Below are positions 8,325-16,010 of a stretch of 64,000 nt of DNA, piece by piece (the first letter of the stretch is position 1; each line of letters starts with the position of its first letter). The stretch lies in the NCBI RefSeq assembly GCF_004345425.1, contig NZ_SLVP01000002.1:1041747-1105746 (forward strand). The letters are read 5' to 3'. The translations under genes and the position numbers were made by a program. A model generated the notes under the pieces. That model was not told the DNA's origin and ran no database searches. It saw only the letters and a program-made list of their open reading frames with translations. The stretch is from Paenibacillus sp. BK033. Lineage in GTDB: Bacteria; Bacillota; Bacilli; Paenibacillales; Paenibacillaceae.

Positions 8325-9302
8325 CTAGACCGTCTCTAAGCTGATACGTTCACGGTACCACTCAATCGTTTTAATAAGTCCTTGCTCCAAAGAAACGGAT
8401 GGTCTATACCCAAGTATAGTCTCTGCCCGAGTCAAATCGGGCTCGCGAGCCGGCATATCCTCATATCCCGGACCATAAGCCTCTGCATAAGATTTGAGTA
8501 TAATCGGCGATGCAGAGCGGCTCAGCCGAATAATTAACTGCGCAAGCTCAGTGATCGTTACGGAGTGGGTCGAACCGACATTAAAGGACAGACCATCTGC
8601 CTCCGGTCTTAACGCGGCGATCGTTCCTCTTACGGTATCGTCCACAAAAGTGAAGCATCTTCGCTGCGTACCGCTCCCGTATACCTCGAGAGGTTCTCCT
8701 TTTAACGCGGCAGTGATAAATCTGGCTACGACCCCGCCATACTGCGAATTCGTTTGTCTAGGTCCGTAAGCATTGAAATACCGGAGCACCGTTACCGGAA
8801 GTCCTTTCGCAGCATACGCAAAGCACATGTGCTCGTCGATGGATTTAGCTGTTGCATAGCTCCAGCGATGGATGGACGGCGCACCGTAAACGCGGTCCGA
8901 CATCTCGTTAAACGGCAGCTTTTCGTTTTTCCCGTAAATCTCGGAAGTCGATGCAAATATAACCTTTGTTCGGCTCGGATATGCGAGCTCAAGAATATTA
9001 CGGGTCCCGTCAATATTGCCCTCAATGACCTTAATGGGATCTTCAACCGTATTTTTCACTCCAAGCACGGCTGCCAAATGATAGACGGTATCTACCTGAC
9101 TTAAGCATTTCTTCACTAGTTTGCGGTCCAGCACCGAGCCTACGATAAGCCGGTGACGAGGATGATTGAGCAAATGAGCGAGAAACTCCGGCCGTCCGTT
9201 CGAGAAATCGTCCAATGTCAAGACTGTGTGACCCTCCGCCAACAAGCATTCCACAAGATGAGAACCAATGAATCCCGCACCGCCTGTTACTAATATTTTC
9301 AA
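8325..9302 (-). CDS. NAD-dependent UDP-sugar epimerase/decarboxylase (extended SDR)
   Basis: A 325-residue extended short-chain dehydrogenase with GGAGFIGSHLVE at the N-terminus, FASTSEIYGKN as the Ser strand, SYATAKSIDEH as YxxxK, and VLRYFNAYGPRQ. The STSEIYG and RCFTFVDDTVRG stretches are reminiscent of UDP-glucuronate decarboxylases and 4-epimerases. The gene is directly downstream of a UDP-sugar dehydrogenase, so a uronic acid substrate (decarboxylation to a UDP-pentose or C4 epimerisation) is likely but not provable here. The start is TTG at 9302 with GGAGAG upstream. Operon gaps are 12 and 18 bases. Confidence 0.8.
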   Translation of the reverse strand: MKILVTGGAGFIGSHLVECLLAEGHTVLTLDDFSNGRPEFLAHLLNHPRHRLIVGSVLDRKLVKKCLSQVDTVYHLAAVLGVKNTVEDPIKVIEGNIDGTRNILELAYPSRTKVIFASTSEIYGKNEKLPFNEMSDRVYGAPSIHRWSYATAKSIDEHMCFAYAAKGLPVTVLRYFNAYGPRQTNSQYGGVVARFITAALKGEPLEVYGSGTQRRCFTFVDDTVRGTIAALRPEADGLSFNVGSTHSVTITELAQLIIRLSRSASPIILKSYAEAYGPGYEDMPAREPDLTRAETILGYRPSVSLEQGLIKTIEWYRERISLETV

Positions 9303-9314
9303 CGAACTCTCTCC

Positions 9315-10589
9315 TTAAATTAGGATAATGTTATTTCGGTCCGCAAGTTTGACGGTTGCATTCCTCGTATCCAAGACGATAGGGGTATGAGCCGCAATCA
9401 GCTCGTATGGAATATTAGAATGATCCGTCAGAATAAGGGTGCAGTCAAAATTTCTCATATTCCTTGCAGTAAGCGGAATCGAATGGAGGGTTGTTTCGCC
9501 GACTTGAAGTTCTTCGACATAGGGGTCGAAGAAGCCGACATGGACGCCTTCCTGCAGCAATTTTTCAATAATAGGCAAAGCTACAGATTCGCGCATATCA
9601 TTGACGTCTTTTTTATACGTGACTCCAATAATCAGCACGCTGCTGTCCTTGAGCTCTTTCGGCCTCAGGATTTTGGAAACTCTCTCCACGATATAAACGG
9701 GCATACTCTCGTTTACATGCGAGCTAAGCTCGATGAAGGGCATATCGATCTGATGCTCTCTCGCCTTCCAAAGCAAATACAAGGGATCCACGGGTATACA
9801 ATGTCCGCCAATCCCCGGACCCGGATAATACTTGGTAAATCCAAACGGCTTTGTCCCTGCTGCTTCAATAACTTCCCAAAGATTGATATCCAGTTCTTCG
9901 CATAGCTTAAGAAGACTGTTCATAAAAGAAATGTTCAGGAATCTCTGGCAGTTCTCCAGCAACTTTGTCATCTCCGCGGCGCGAGGAGAAGAGACGACAA
10001 CTATCTTCTCAAATGCGGTGCCATAGACTTCTTTGGCGTACGAAGTACTTGCCGGATTCACTCCGCCTACGACCTTCGGAATTTGGGAAAGCTCCCAGTG
10101 CGATCCGGGATCGATTCGTTCCGGCGAATAAGCAAGCAGAAGATCCTTCCCGACCTCCAGTCCCGTGGACTCCAAAAGCGGCTTCAAAATTTCCTCGCTG
10201 GTCCCGGGGAAAGTTGAGCTTTCAAGGGCAACAAGCTGACCTCTTCGTAAATGAGGGAGAATGCAGCGTGTGGCGTTTATAACAAATCTCAAATCCGGCT
10301 GCATTTGCTCGTCAAGCGGCGTTGGAACACACAGAATGATAACGTCGGCTTTCTCTATCACTTCAAACGAATGGCTGACATGAAAGTTTTTTCCGCTGAA
10401 GAGCTCTCGAATATCGTTTCTCTTAAAGTCTGATAAATAGGATTGACGTTTCTGCAGCATTTGAATCTTGCGAATATCGGTATCAATTCCGTATACCGTA
10501 TTCCCTTTCTGTACAAACAGCTTCGCGAGCGGCAATCCGACATACCCCAGGCCGATTATGGCGATATTATATTTAAGGGCAAGCTCCAT
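9315..10589 (-). CDS. UDP-sugar 6-dehydrogenase (WbpA/WecC type)
   Basis: A 424-residue UDP-glucose/GDP-mannose dehydrogenase family protein. IIGLGYVGLPLAKLF is the N-terminal NAD fold; ALESSTFPGTSEE and the long central helix follow; GPGIGGHCIPVDPLYL carries the catalytic Cys near residue 260; GVTYKKDVNDMRES begins the C-terminal UDP-binding domain. The GIGGHCIPVDP form is the one seen in UDP-N-acetylhexosamine 6-dehydrogenases. I use ATG at 10589 (AAAGGAG upstream); a longer frame to 10631 lacks a ribosome site. It oxidises a UDP-sugar to its uronate in the cytoplasm and heads the minus-strand operon ending with the Asp-box gene. Confidence 0.88.
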   Translation of the reverse strand: MELALKYNIAIIGLGYVGLPLAKLFVQKGNTVYGIDTDIRKIQMLQKRQSYLSDFKRNDIRELFSGKNFHVSHSFEVIEKADVIILCVPTPLDEQMQPDLRFVINATRCILPHLRRGQLVALESSTFPGTSEEILKPLLESTGLEVGKDLLLAYSPERIDPGSHWELSQIPKVVGGVNPASTSYAKEVYGTAFEKIVVVSSPRAAEMTKLLENCQRFLNISFMNSLLKLCEELDINLWEVIEAAGTKPFGFTKYYPGPGIGGHCIPVDPLYLLWKAREHQIDMPFIELSSHVNESMPVYIVERVSKILRPKELKDSSVLIIGVTYKKDVNDMRESVALPIIEKLLQEGVHVGFFDPYVEELQVGETTLHSIPLTARNMRNFDCTLILTDHSNIPYELIAAHTPIVLDTRNATVKLADRNNIILI

Positions 10590-10819
10590 CTCTCTCAACT
10601 CCTTTAATTCATCCTCTAGCATAATACGCAAATGAATCAGAGACGCATAAGTTAAACGTCTAATAGCTTTGAAAATAGTAGATTATCCCGAATTTGTGGA
10701 CTAGAAGAGATAATTGCCATGCTTTAGGGGTTGATGTCGGAATTCTATCTATTTTACAGGGCTATTTAATAGGGAGATGCCCGTCCGGAAATACGGCTGA
10801 AATAGGTTCGTGTACGTTA

Positions 10820-10846
10820 ACAACGCTTTGGTTGAATCATATACTA
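10820..10846 (+). promoter_or_regulatory. Candidate sigma-K (late mother-cell) promoter
   Basis: AC at 10820-10821, a 16-base spacer, and CATATACTA at 10838-10846 match the sigma-K consensus (AC, 16 bases, CATAnnnTA). It lies 31 bases upstream of the glycosyltransferase ATG at 10878. Found by eye; one site only, and I found no equally good match before the other operons of the island. Confidence 0.45.
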
Positions 10847-10877
10847 ATGGGACGACGGACCAATCGGAGGACAAAAC

Positions 10878-12248
10878 ATGCGAATATTAATCGCTTGCAT
10901 GTGGGCACTGCCGCATGCCGGCGGAGTCAATACCTATATCAATCAACTGGTCAAGGGATTGCAAAGCGCGGGACATGAAGTTGATATATTTTCCTCAACA
11001 ACCGATGCGAAAGGCTTCTATATTCCAAGCAGAAATTTATCGATAGATAAAAGTCGCATCTCCCCTCTCATTGCCCACCAAACGGATCTTTATTTAAATC
11101 AACTGCTGCCGGGTATCGATCCTTGGATCAAGCAAGCAGAGGTTGATAGATTGTGCATGGAAGCAGCCGCTTTGTATTTTGGATTGGCTGAATACGATGT
11201 CATACACGCCCAGGACATCGTAAGCGCACACGCGATTTCCCGCGTAAAACCTGCACACATCCCCCTTGTCACAACCATTCATGGTTGTCTTACAAAGGAA
11301 TGGTTCGTTAAATTGAAGGAATTGGGCTTGACTGACCAAAATGTAAACTCTCCCTTGTGGTACTATTCGTCCTTGCGGGAGTATCTTGGCGCAACGGTTA
11401 GCGATGTAACGATTTCTCCTTCGCTTTGGTTAAAAAACGAACTGGTCAATGACTTTGCTGTTCCTGAAGAGCGCGTAACGGTTAGTCATTATGGGATAGA
11501 TATCGAGGAATTTCAGAATAAAATGCTAAGAGAGCCTACGACGATTAAACCCCTTGCGGAGAAAGTATTTATTTGCCCCGCCCGCTTCGATATCGTTAAA
11601 GGACACTCCACTCTCATTCATGCTCTGGCCAAACTAAAAGAAGAACGTTCTGACTGGGTTTGCTGGCTGGTTGGCGACGGTTTCCTTCGTGAAGAATTAA
11701 TTCAACTGACCAATCAGCTTGGTCTGGCAAATCATATTCTCTTCTGGGGACACCGGGAGGACGTGCCCGAAATGATGCAGCAAGCTGATTTTGTCGTTCT
11801 GCCCAGCATGCAAGACAATCAGCCGTTTGCCATCATTGAAGCTCAAATCGCAGGTAAGCCGGTCATCACTTCTGATGCCGGAGGCATACCGGAAATGGTT
11901 ATCCACCTTCAGAACGGGCTGGTATCTCACATGGGGGACCCAGAGCAGCTCTATTCATGCCTTCGAACTGCTCTAGAAGAGCCGGTGCTGTTAAGCGTCA
12001 TGGCCAACCAAGCCAAAGTGTGGGGGCATAATCATTGGTCATTGTCTACGATGATCACTCGGGTTCTGGAGCTGTACGAGTACGCCCGGAGCAAACATAC
12101 GGAGGAGCGCCTAGCCTTTGAGGCACAATCTGGGGAACGAGTCATAACAATGGAAGAGGAGGACCGCAAATGGGTTACACAAAAAAAGAGAAAACCGTCA
12201 GCTCGAAAAACAAAAAAATACCGAAAAAAAATAAAAGGAAAAAGATAA
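10878..12248 (+). CDS. GT4-family glycosyltransferase with lysine-rich C-terminal tail
   Basis: A 456-residue third GT4 paralogue: WALPHAGGVNTY start, YDVIHAQDIVSAHAI, CPARFDIVKGH, and QDNQPFAIIEAQ with D313-x7-E321 in place of EX7E. After the globular part (about residue 405) comes an acidic stretch and then a very basic end rich in KK, RK and KKYRKK. This tail is encoded by the same bases that begin the next gene in another frame. GGAGG precedes the ATG. The gene is divergent from the 10589-4462 operon. The tail could bind an anionic polymer or membrane (inference). Confidence 0.85.
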   Translation: MRILIACMWALPHAGGVNTYINQLVKGLQSAGHEVDIFSSTTDAKGFYIPSRNLSIDKSRISPLIAHQTDLYLNQLLPGIDPWIKQAEVDRLCMEAAALYFGLAEYDVIHAQDIVSAHAISRVKPAHIPLVTTIHGCLTKEWFVKLKELGLTDQNVNSPLWYYSSLREYLGATVSDVTISPSLWLKNELVNDFAVPEERVTVSHYGIDIEEFQNKMLREPTTIKPLAEKVFICPARFDIVKGHSTLIHALAKLKEERSDWVCWLVGDGFLREELIQLTNQLGLANHILFWGHREDVPEMMQQADFVVLPSMQDNQPFAIIEAQIAGKPVITSDAGGIPEMVIHLQNGLVSHMGDPEQLYSCLRTALEEPVLLSVMANQAKVWGHNHWSLSTMITRVLELYEYARSKHTEERLAFEAQSGERVITMEEEDRKWVTQKKRKPSARKTKKYRKKIKGKR

Positions 12249-12514
12249 AAACGTCAAAAAAAAATTCTCCGCCGTTACGCAAACGAAGAAAAAAGCAAGT
12301 ACCGATTGCTGTTGAAACGCTAAACCTCGCACCTCTCTTTGCTTCGCCGCTTGATCCGGGCTTTACCCTTTCAAAAACGGATGAAGAGGTTTGGAGACGT
12401 ATTCTGGAAGCTCAACCCAAAGGGTACGTTCTCCCTGACCGCTTTACCTTTCAAAGGCTTAAGCAAATGATGACGCCGTTAGATCCTGCCCCGGAGAAAA
12501 CGATGGCGCAATGA
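12170..12514 (+). CDS. Small protein with poly-basic N-terminus (unrecognised)
   Basis: A 114-residue protein that I do not recognise. The first about 47 residues are almost entirely Lys/Arg/Ser/Asn; residues 50-114 look folded (PLFASPLDPGFTLSKTDEEVWRRILE, then LPDRFTFQRLKQMM). It overlaps the preceding glycosyltransferase by 79 bases in another frame, and GAGGAGG six bases before the ATG supports real, coupled translation. No signal peptide. The basic arm could bind acidic glycans or nucleic acid; this is inference only. A hairpin terminator follows. Confidence 0.65.
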   Translation: MGYTKKEKTVSSKNKKIPKKNKRKKIKTSKKNSPPLRKRRKKQVPIAVETLNLAPLFASPLDPGFTLSKTDEEVWRRILEAQPKGYVLPDRFTFQRLKQMMTPLDPAPEKTMAQ

Positions 12515-12515
12515 A

Positions 12516-12556
12516 AAAAAGAGCAGGCCGTATGGATAAACGGCTTGCTCTTTCTA
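12516..12556. terminator. Rho-independent terminator
   Basis: AGAGCAGGCCGT (12520-12531) pairs with ACGGCTTGCTCT (12540-12551) with one G-U pair. The plus strand continues into TTTCTATTTC and the minus strand has an A/T run on the other side, so it may serve both convergent genes. Confidence 0.7.
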
Positions 12557-12592
12557 TTTCTATTTCTATTACTATTTCTATTTCTATTTCTG
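12551..12592. repeat. Hexanucleotide microsatellite (TTTCTA)7, slightly imperfect
   Basis: Seven successive six-base units: three TTTCTA, one TTACTA, two TTTCTA, one TTTCTG. It directly follows the terminator stem and ends at the stop side of the MerR gene. Noncoding. Confidence 0.85.
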
Positions 12593-12597
12593 TACTT

Positions 12598-12996
12598 CTA
12601 TCTTGCTTCCCGCTCCTGCGGTTTGTATAATTCCTGTTCCTTGCGGTGCAGGTTTTGTCCGTAGTTATCGATCTTGGAATCCAGCCGCTCCAGCGTCTTT
12701 GTCATTTCCTCAATCCGTAGACGGAGCTGCTCCCGCTGCTCGATCAGGAGATCCTTCCTTGCCTCCGTCGTATGATCGCCCTGCTGGCACAGATTGACGT
12801 ATTCGATCAATGCTTCAATCGGAAGACCGGCGCATCTCATGCATTTAATGAATTCAACCCACCTGAGATTATCCTCGGTATACTCCCGGATGCCATTGTT
12901 ATTGCGATTCACGGACGGGATTAATCCAATACGTTCGTAATAACGGAGCGTATCCTGTGACAGGTCGTACCTGGCGCTTACTTCGGCCATTCTCAT
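12598..12996 (-). CDS. MerR-family transcriptional regulator (AdhR-like)
   Basis: A 132-residue MerR protein. The helix-turn-helix AEVSARYDLSQDTLRYYERIGLIPSV is at the N-terminus, followed by REYTEDNLRWVEFIKCMRCAGLPIEALIEYV and a long coiled-coil dimerisation helix to the end. I start at ATG 12996 (GGAGGG upstream). It is downstream of the alcohol dehydrogenase by 41 bases on the same strand, so they are co-transcribed. The promoter ahead of that dehydrogenase has the MerR operator and a 19-bp spacer, so the pair is probably auto-regulated. Family knowledge: AdhR-type MerR regulators respond to aldehydes through a Cys; the Cys at CMRCAG is a candidate. Confidence 0.85.
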   Translation of the reverse strand: MRMAEVSARYDLSQDTLRYYERIGLIPSVNRNNNGIREYTEDNLRWVEFIKCMRCAGLPIEALIEYVNLCQQGDHTTEARKDLLIEQREQLRLRIEEMTKTLERLDSKIDNYGQNLHRKEQELYKPQEREAR

Positions 12997-13037
12997 ACGA
13001 ATTGTCCCTCCTATTCCCTGATCCATCTAACAACAGT

Positions 13038-14078
13038 TTACATCGTCGACATATCGATGACAAACCGGTAACGGACATCGCTGCGGAGTACGCGCTTATA
13101 AGCTTCATCCACCTGATCGGCGTTGATCCGTTCGATTTGCGGTTTAATGCCATGCTCCGCCGAGAAATCGAGCATCTCCTGCGTCTCGCGGATGCCGCCA
13201 ACCAGCGAGCCGGCAAGGCTCCGGCGCTGCATAATCAGAGAGAAGGCTCGATAGGAATCCGGTTCGGAAGGCGCGCCTACGTTAACCAGCGTACCGTCAA
13301 CACGGAGCATCGACAGATACGCATCCACATTCAGATTGGCGGACACGGTATTCAAAATCAGGTCAAACCGGTTAGCCAGCTCTTTGAACGTATCCGGATT
13401 GCTTGTTGCCCGGTAATGATCCGCTCCAAACGCAAAGGCTTCTTCCCGCTTGTTCATCGACTGGCTCAGAACGGTCACTTCCGCTCCCAAGGCATGCGCG
13501 TATTGCACGGCCAGGTGGCCAAGACCGCCCATGCCGACGATCGCAACTTTTTTGCCGGGACCTGCGTTCCAATGCTTCAGAGGAGAATACGTTGTAATGC
13601 CCGCGCATAAAAGCGGACTTGCGACATCAAGCTCCAGGCTGTCCGGAACGCGGACAACAAATCTCTCCGTGACAACAATCTTCTGGCTGTAACCGCCATA
13701 AGTCGGTTGTCCGTCATAATCGAGTGAATTATAGGTGCTGACTACGCCTTTCGTGCAGAACTGCTCCTCGCCTTGCAGACAATATTCGCATTCCCCGCAG
13801 GAATCCACGAAGCAGCCTACGCCGACGCGGTCGCCAACGGCAAACTTGGTCACCGCGGATCCAACCGCTTCGACAACACCCGCGATTTCATGCCCGGGAA
13901 CGAGCGGAAAGATCGCTTCGCCCCATTCGCCAAAGGCCGTATGAATATCCGAATGGCAAATACCGCTGAATTTGATATCAATTAGAACATCGTCGGGACG
14001 CAATGCCCTCCGTTCGATCGTTGTTTTTTCAAAGGGCGCCTTCGCGCTTGCCACACTGAGTACATGAGACGTGCACAT
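13038..14078 (-). CDS. Zinc-dependent alcohol/aldehyde dehydrogenase (AdhA/YahK-like)
   Basis: A 346-residue medium-chain dehydrogenase. [14 protein letters not shown] and [13 protein letters not shown] provide catalytic-zinc ligands (Cys and His/Glu); [15 protein letters not shown] is the four-Cys structural zinc site; [14 protein letters not shown] is the NAD(P) Rossmann motif. The layout is that of the cinnamyl-alcohol-dehydrogenase/YahK group, mostly NADPH aldehyde reductases. Upstream lies a MerR-type promoter and downstream a MerR regulator. The likely role is reductive detoxification of aldehydes in the cytoplasm (inference from family and regulator). Confidence 0.88.
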   Translation of the reverse strand: MCTSHVLSVASAKAPFEKTTIERRALRPDDVLIDIKFSGICHSDIHTAFGEWGEAIFPLVPGHEIAGVVEAVGSAVTKFAVGDRVGVGCFVDSCGECEYCLQGEEQFCTKGVVSTYNSLDYDGQPTYGGYSQKIVVTERFVVRVPDSLELDVASPLLCAGITTYSPLKHWNAGPGKKVAIVGMGGLGHLAVQYAHALGAEVTVLSQSMNKREEAFAFGADHYRATSNPDTFKELANRFDLILNTVSANLNVDAYLSMLRVDGTLVNVGAPSEPDSYRAFSLIMQRRSLAGSLVGGIRETQEMLDFSAEHGIKPQIERINADQVDEAYKRVLRSDVRYRFVIDMSTM

Positions 14079-14134
14079 GGTTTATCTACTCCTTCTCTGT
14101 TCAGATTGACTGTATCGTTTTCGAATACAGAAGG

Positions 14135-14165
14135 AGTATATATGCTGGAGTGGACTCCAAGTCAA
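14135..14165 (-). promoter_or_regulatory. MerR-type promoter with 19-bp spacer and operator
   Basis: On the minus strand, TTGACT (14165-14160) and TATACT (14140-14135) are separated by exactly 19 bases, the over-long spacing that MerR-family activators correct by DNA distortion. The spacer contains the inverted repeat CTTGGAGT-CC-ACTCCAGC (14161-14144). Transcription would start about 50 bases before the alcohol dehydrogenase. Confidence 0.8.
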
Positions 14166-14168
14166 GCC

Positions 14169-14918
14169 TTACTCAAGTCCCGGCCACCTTTTCCCTTTAA
14201 AATCCTTCGGCGTAACGCCAACCATTTTCTTAAACAGCTTGTTGAAATAAACGGGATCATGGTAGCCGACAAGCTGCGCAACCTCGTAATTTCGCAGGGA
14301 AGGCTCCTCGCTAAGCAGCTCCTTGGCCTTCTCAATCCGAAGGTGAATCAAATAGTCCGTGATCGTCATGTTCGTCTGATTTTTAAACAGCCGGCTCAGG
14401 TAGTTACCGTTCATTCCGACTATGTCGGCAAGCTTATCAAGCTCAAAGGGTTCTCCGTACGACTGCTTTAACGTTTCTTTGACCATTTCGACCGCGTGAT
14501 GCTCCCGTTCCTGCGATTGCTCGGGTGCCGGCTCCGAGGCTTTAAGCTTGCGCTCGATTTCCTGAAGCACGGCTTCGAGCTGCGATTTGACGATCGGCTT
14601 AAGCAGGTAATCCTTTACGCCGCTGCGCAAGGCAGCTCTTACATAATCAAACTCCTCAAAGCCGCTCAACACGATGATATCAACGCCGGATCCGGTCTGC
14701 CGGATGTTCTTGATTAATTGAATCCCGTCCATTCGGGGCATTTTGATATCCGTAATGACAAGGTCGAGCCCTTGTCCGCATAAGCTCTCGAACTGCTCCC
14801 AAGCCGCTTGTCCGTTCGAGAATGTACCGATCACTTCGATTCCGGGGTTCAGCTTGGACAAGATTTTAACCAGCCCCAGACGAATAACTTCCTCATCATC
14901 GACAATCATGGCCTTCAT
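14169..14918 (-). CDS. Response regulator, receiver plus AraC DNA-binding domain (YesN-like)
   Basis: A 249-residue protein. The receiver begins MKAMIVDDEEV (acidic pair) and has the phospho-acceptor Asp in LVITDIKMPRMDG and the Lys in LLKPIVKS. The C-terminal two-helix-turn-helix unit (from about residue 145) includes GMNGNYLSRLFKNQTNMTITDYL and VGYHDPVYFNKLFKKMVGVTPKDF. It is the third gene of an operon kinase - LacI - regulator. YesM/YesN pairs control extracellular glycan degradation genes, and the mannan locus is next door; its target promoter is not proven. Confidence 0.9.
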   Translation of the reverse strand: MKAMIVDDEEVIRLGLVKILSKLNPGIEVIGTFSNGQAAWEQFESLCGQGLDLVITDIKMPRMDGIQLIKNIRQTGSGVDIIVLSGFEEFDYVRAALRSGVKDYLLKPIVKSQLEAVLQEIERKLKASEPAPEQSQEREHHAVEMVKETLKQSYGEPFELDKLADIVGMNGNYLSRLFKNQTNMTITDYLIHLRIEKAKELLSEEPSLRNYEVAQLVGYHDPVYFNKLFKKMVGVTPKDFKGKRWPGLE

Positions 14919-14951
14919 GCCTATACACCTTCTTCGAGTCGTTAACGTTTG

Positions 14952-16010
14952 TTATGGTTTAATCCCTTGAATAGACTGGCGATAAACCAAATCGCCAAGT
15001 ATCATGAGCTTCTCAAGCGGCTCCTCCGGCCGTTCGATCCTCTCCAGCAGCTTATCTACCGCACGGATTCCAAGCCACTCCTTCGGTACGTTTACGGTCG
15101 TAATCGGAGGGTAATGCCTGGCGGCATCTTCAATATTGTCAAATCCGGTTAAAGAGAAATCGCCGGGCGCCTCCATCCCCAGTTCTTTCGCAGCCCTATG
15201 CGCGTCAATGGCGATGGAGTCATTGGCGCATACCAGTGCCGTCGGAAGCAGCCGCTGCTTCTTGCGGCGGGTCAGCCAGGCTTTGATCGGCTCGTCGAAA
15301 TGCTCCATAGCCTCCAGATCGGTCAGATGATCATGTCCGTCCCAAAGCTCAAACTCCTCCATCGCATGCCGGAATCCGTTCCAGCGCTCGAAAAAGCTTC
15401 GGGAATATCGTATATTCCCGATAAAGCCAATACTGCGGTGACCAATGCCGATCAGATGCTTTGTCAACCGATACATGCAATCGTAATTATTCGCGTAGAC
15501 CGTGTCTGTCGGAATCAGCATGTCCTCATGGTCAACGAGCACCATGGGGATACCAAGACGGTGTATCTCCAGCAGCATGGAAGAAGCGATTTCGCCAACC
15601 CCAATCATGCCGAGCAGTCCTTCCGGCTTCAAAAGCTGCAGGAAGCCTTCTACCTTCTGCTCCATAACGATGACGCTGCCTATTTCTTTTTCCTCCAGCC
15701 GGCTCGCAATGCCGTCCAGAATGCGTCCCCAATAGACGGAATCCCTCGTCTGAAACCTGATATTCGGCATAAGCACAAGCACGGATTGCCTCACTCCGGT
15801 TTCCGGGAGCCTGCCGTCCTCGTGTCCCGTCTTGCCCGCCTTGACATAACCGCTGTTCTGAGCGAAATAGCCAAGCTGCGAAGCAACTCCGATAACCCGT
15901 TCCTTAGTCGCTTCGCTGACGCCTCCTTTACCGGAGAGAGCCTTGGAAACGACATATTTGGATACCCCCAGATGATCCGCGATTTGCTGCATGGTCACTT
16001 TTTTCGTCAC
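14952..16010 (-). CDS. LacI-family transcriptional regulator
   Basis: A 352-residue protein starting with GTG at 16010, one base overlapping the kinase stop. VTMQQIADHLGVSKYVVSKALSGKGG is the LacI helix-turn-helix. The C-terminal two-lobed sugar-binding domain follows, with VLMPNIRFQTRDSVYWGRILDGI, TALVCANDSIAIDAHRAAKELG and SLTGFDNIEDA. A linker of about 15 residues is rich in Gly/Glu. Its placement between a sensor kinase and its response regulator is unusual and suggests a shared inducer with the mannan genes. A 28-bp palindrome in the operon promoter (17989-18016) is a candidate binding site. Confidence 0.9.
   Translation of the reverse strand: MTKKVTMQQIADHLGVSKYVVSKALSGKGGVSEATKERVIGVASQLGYFAQNSGYVKAGKTGHEDGRLPETGVRQSVLVLMPNIRFQTRDSVYWGRILDGIASRLEEKEIGSVIVMEQKVEGFLQLLKPEGLLGMIGVGEIASSMLLEIHRLGIPMVLVDHEDMLIPTDTVYANNYDCMYRLTKHLIGIGHRSIGFIGNIRYSRSFFERWNGFRHAMEEFELWDGHDHLTDLEAMEHFDEPIKAWLTRRKKQRLLPTALVCANDSIAIDAHRAAKELGMEAPGDFSLTGFDNIEDAARHYPPITTVNVPKEWLGIRAVDKLLERIERPEEPLEKLMILGDLVYRQSIQGIKP

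Noticed and set aside
12551-12592. Possible CRISPR or satellite array
   Set aside because: Units are six bases without spacers and no cas genes are nearby; it is a simple microsatellite.
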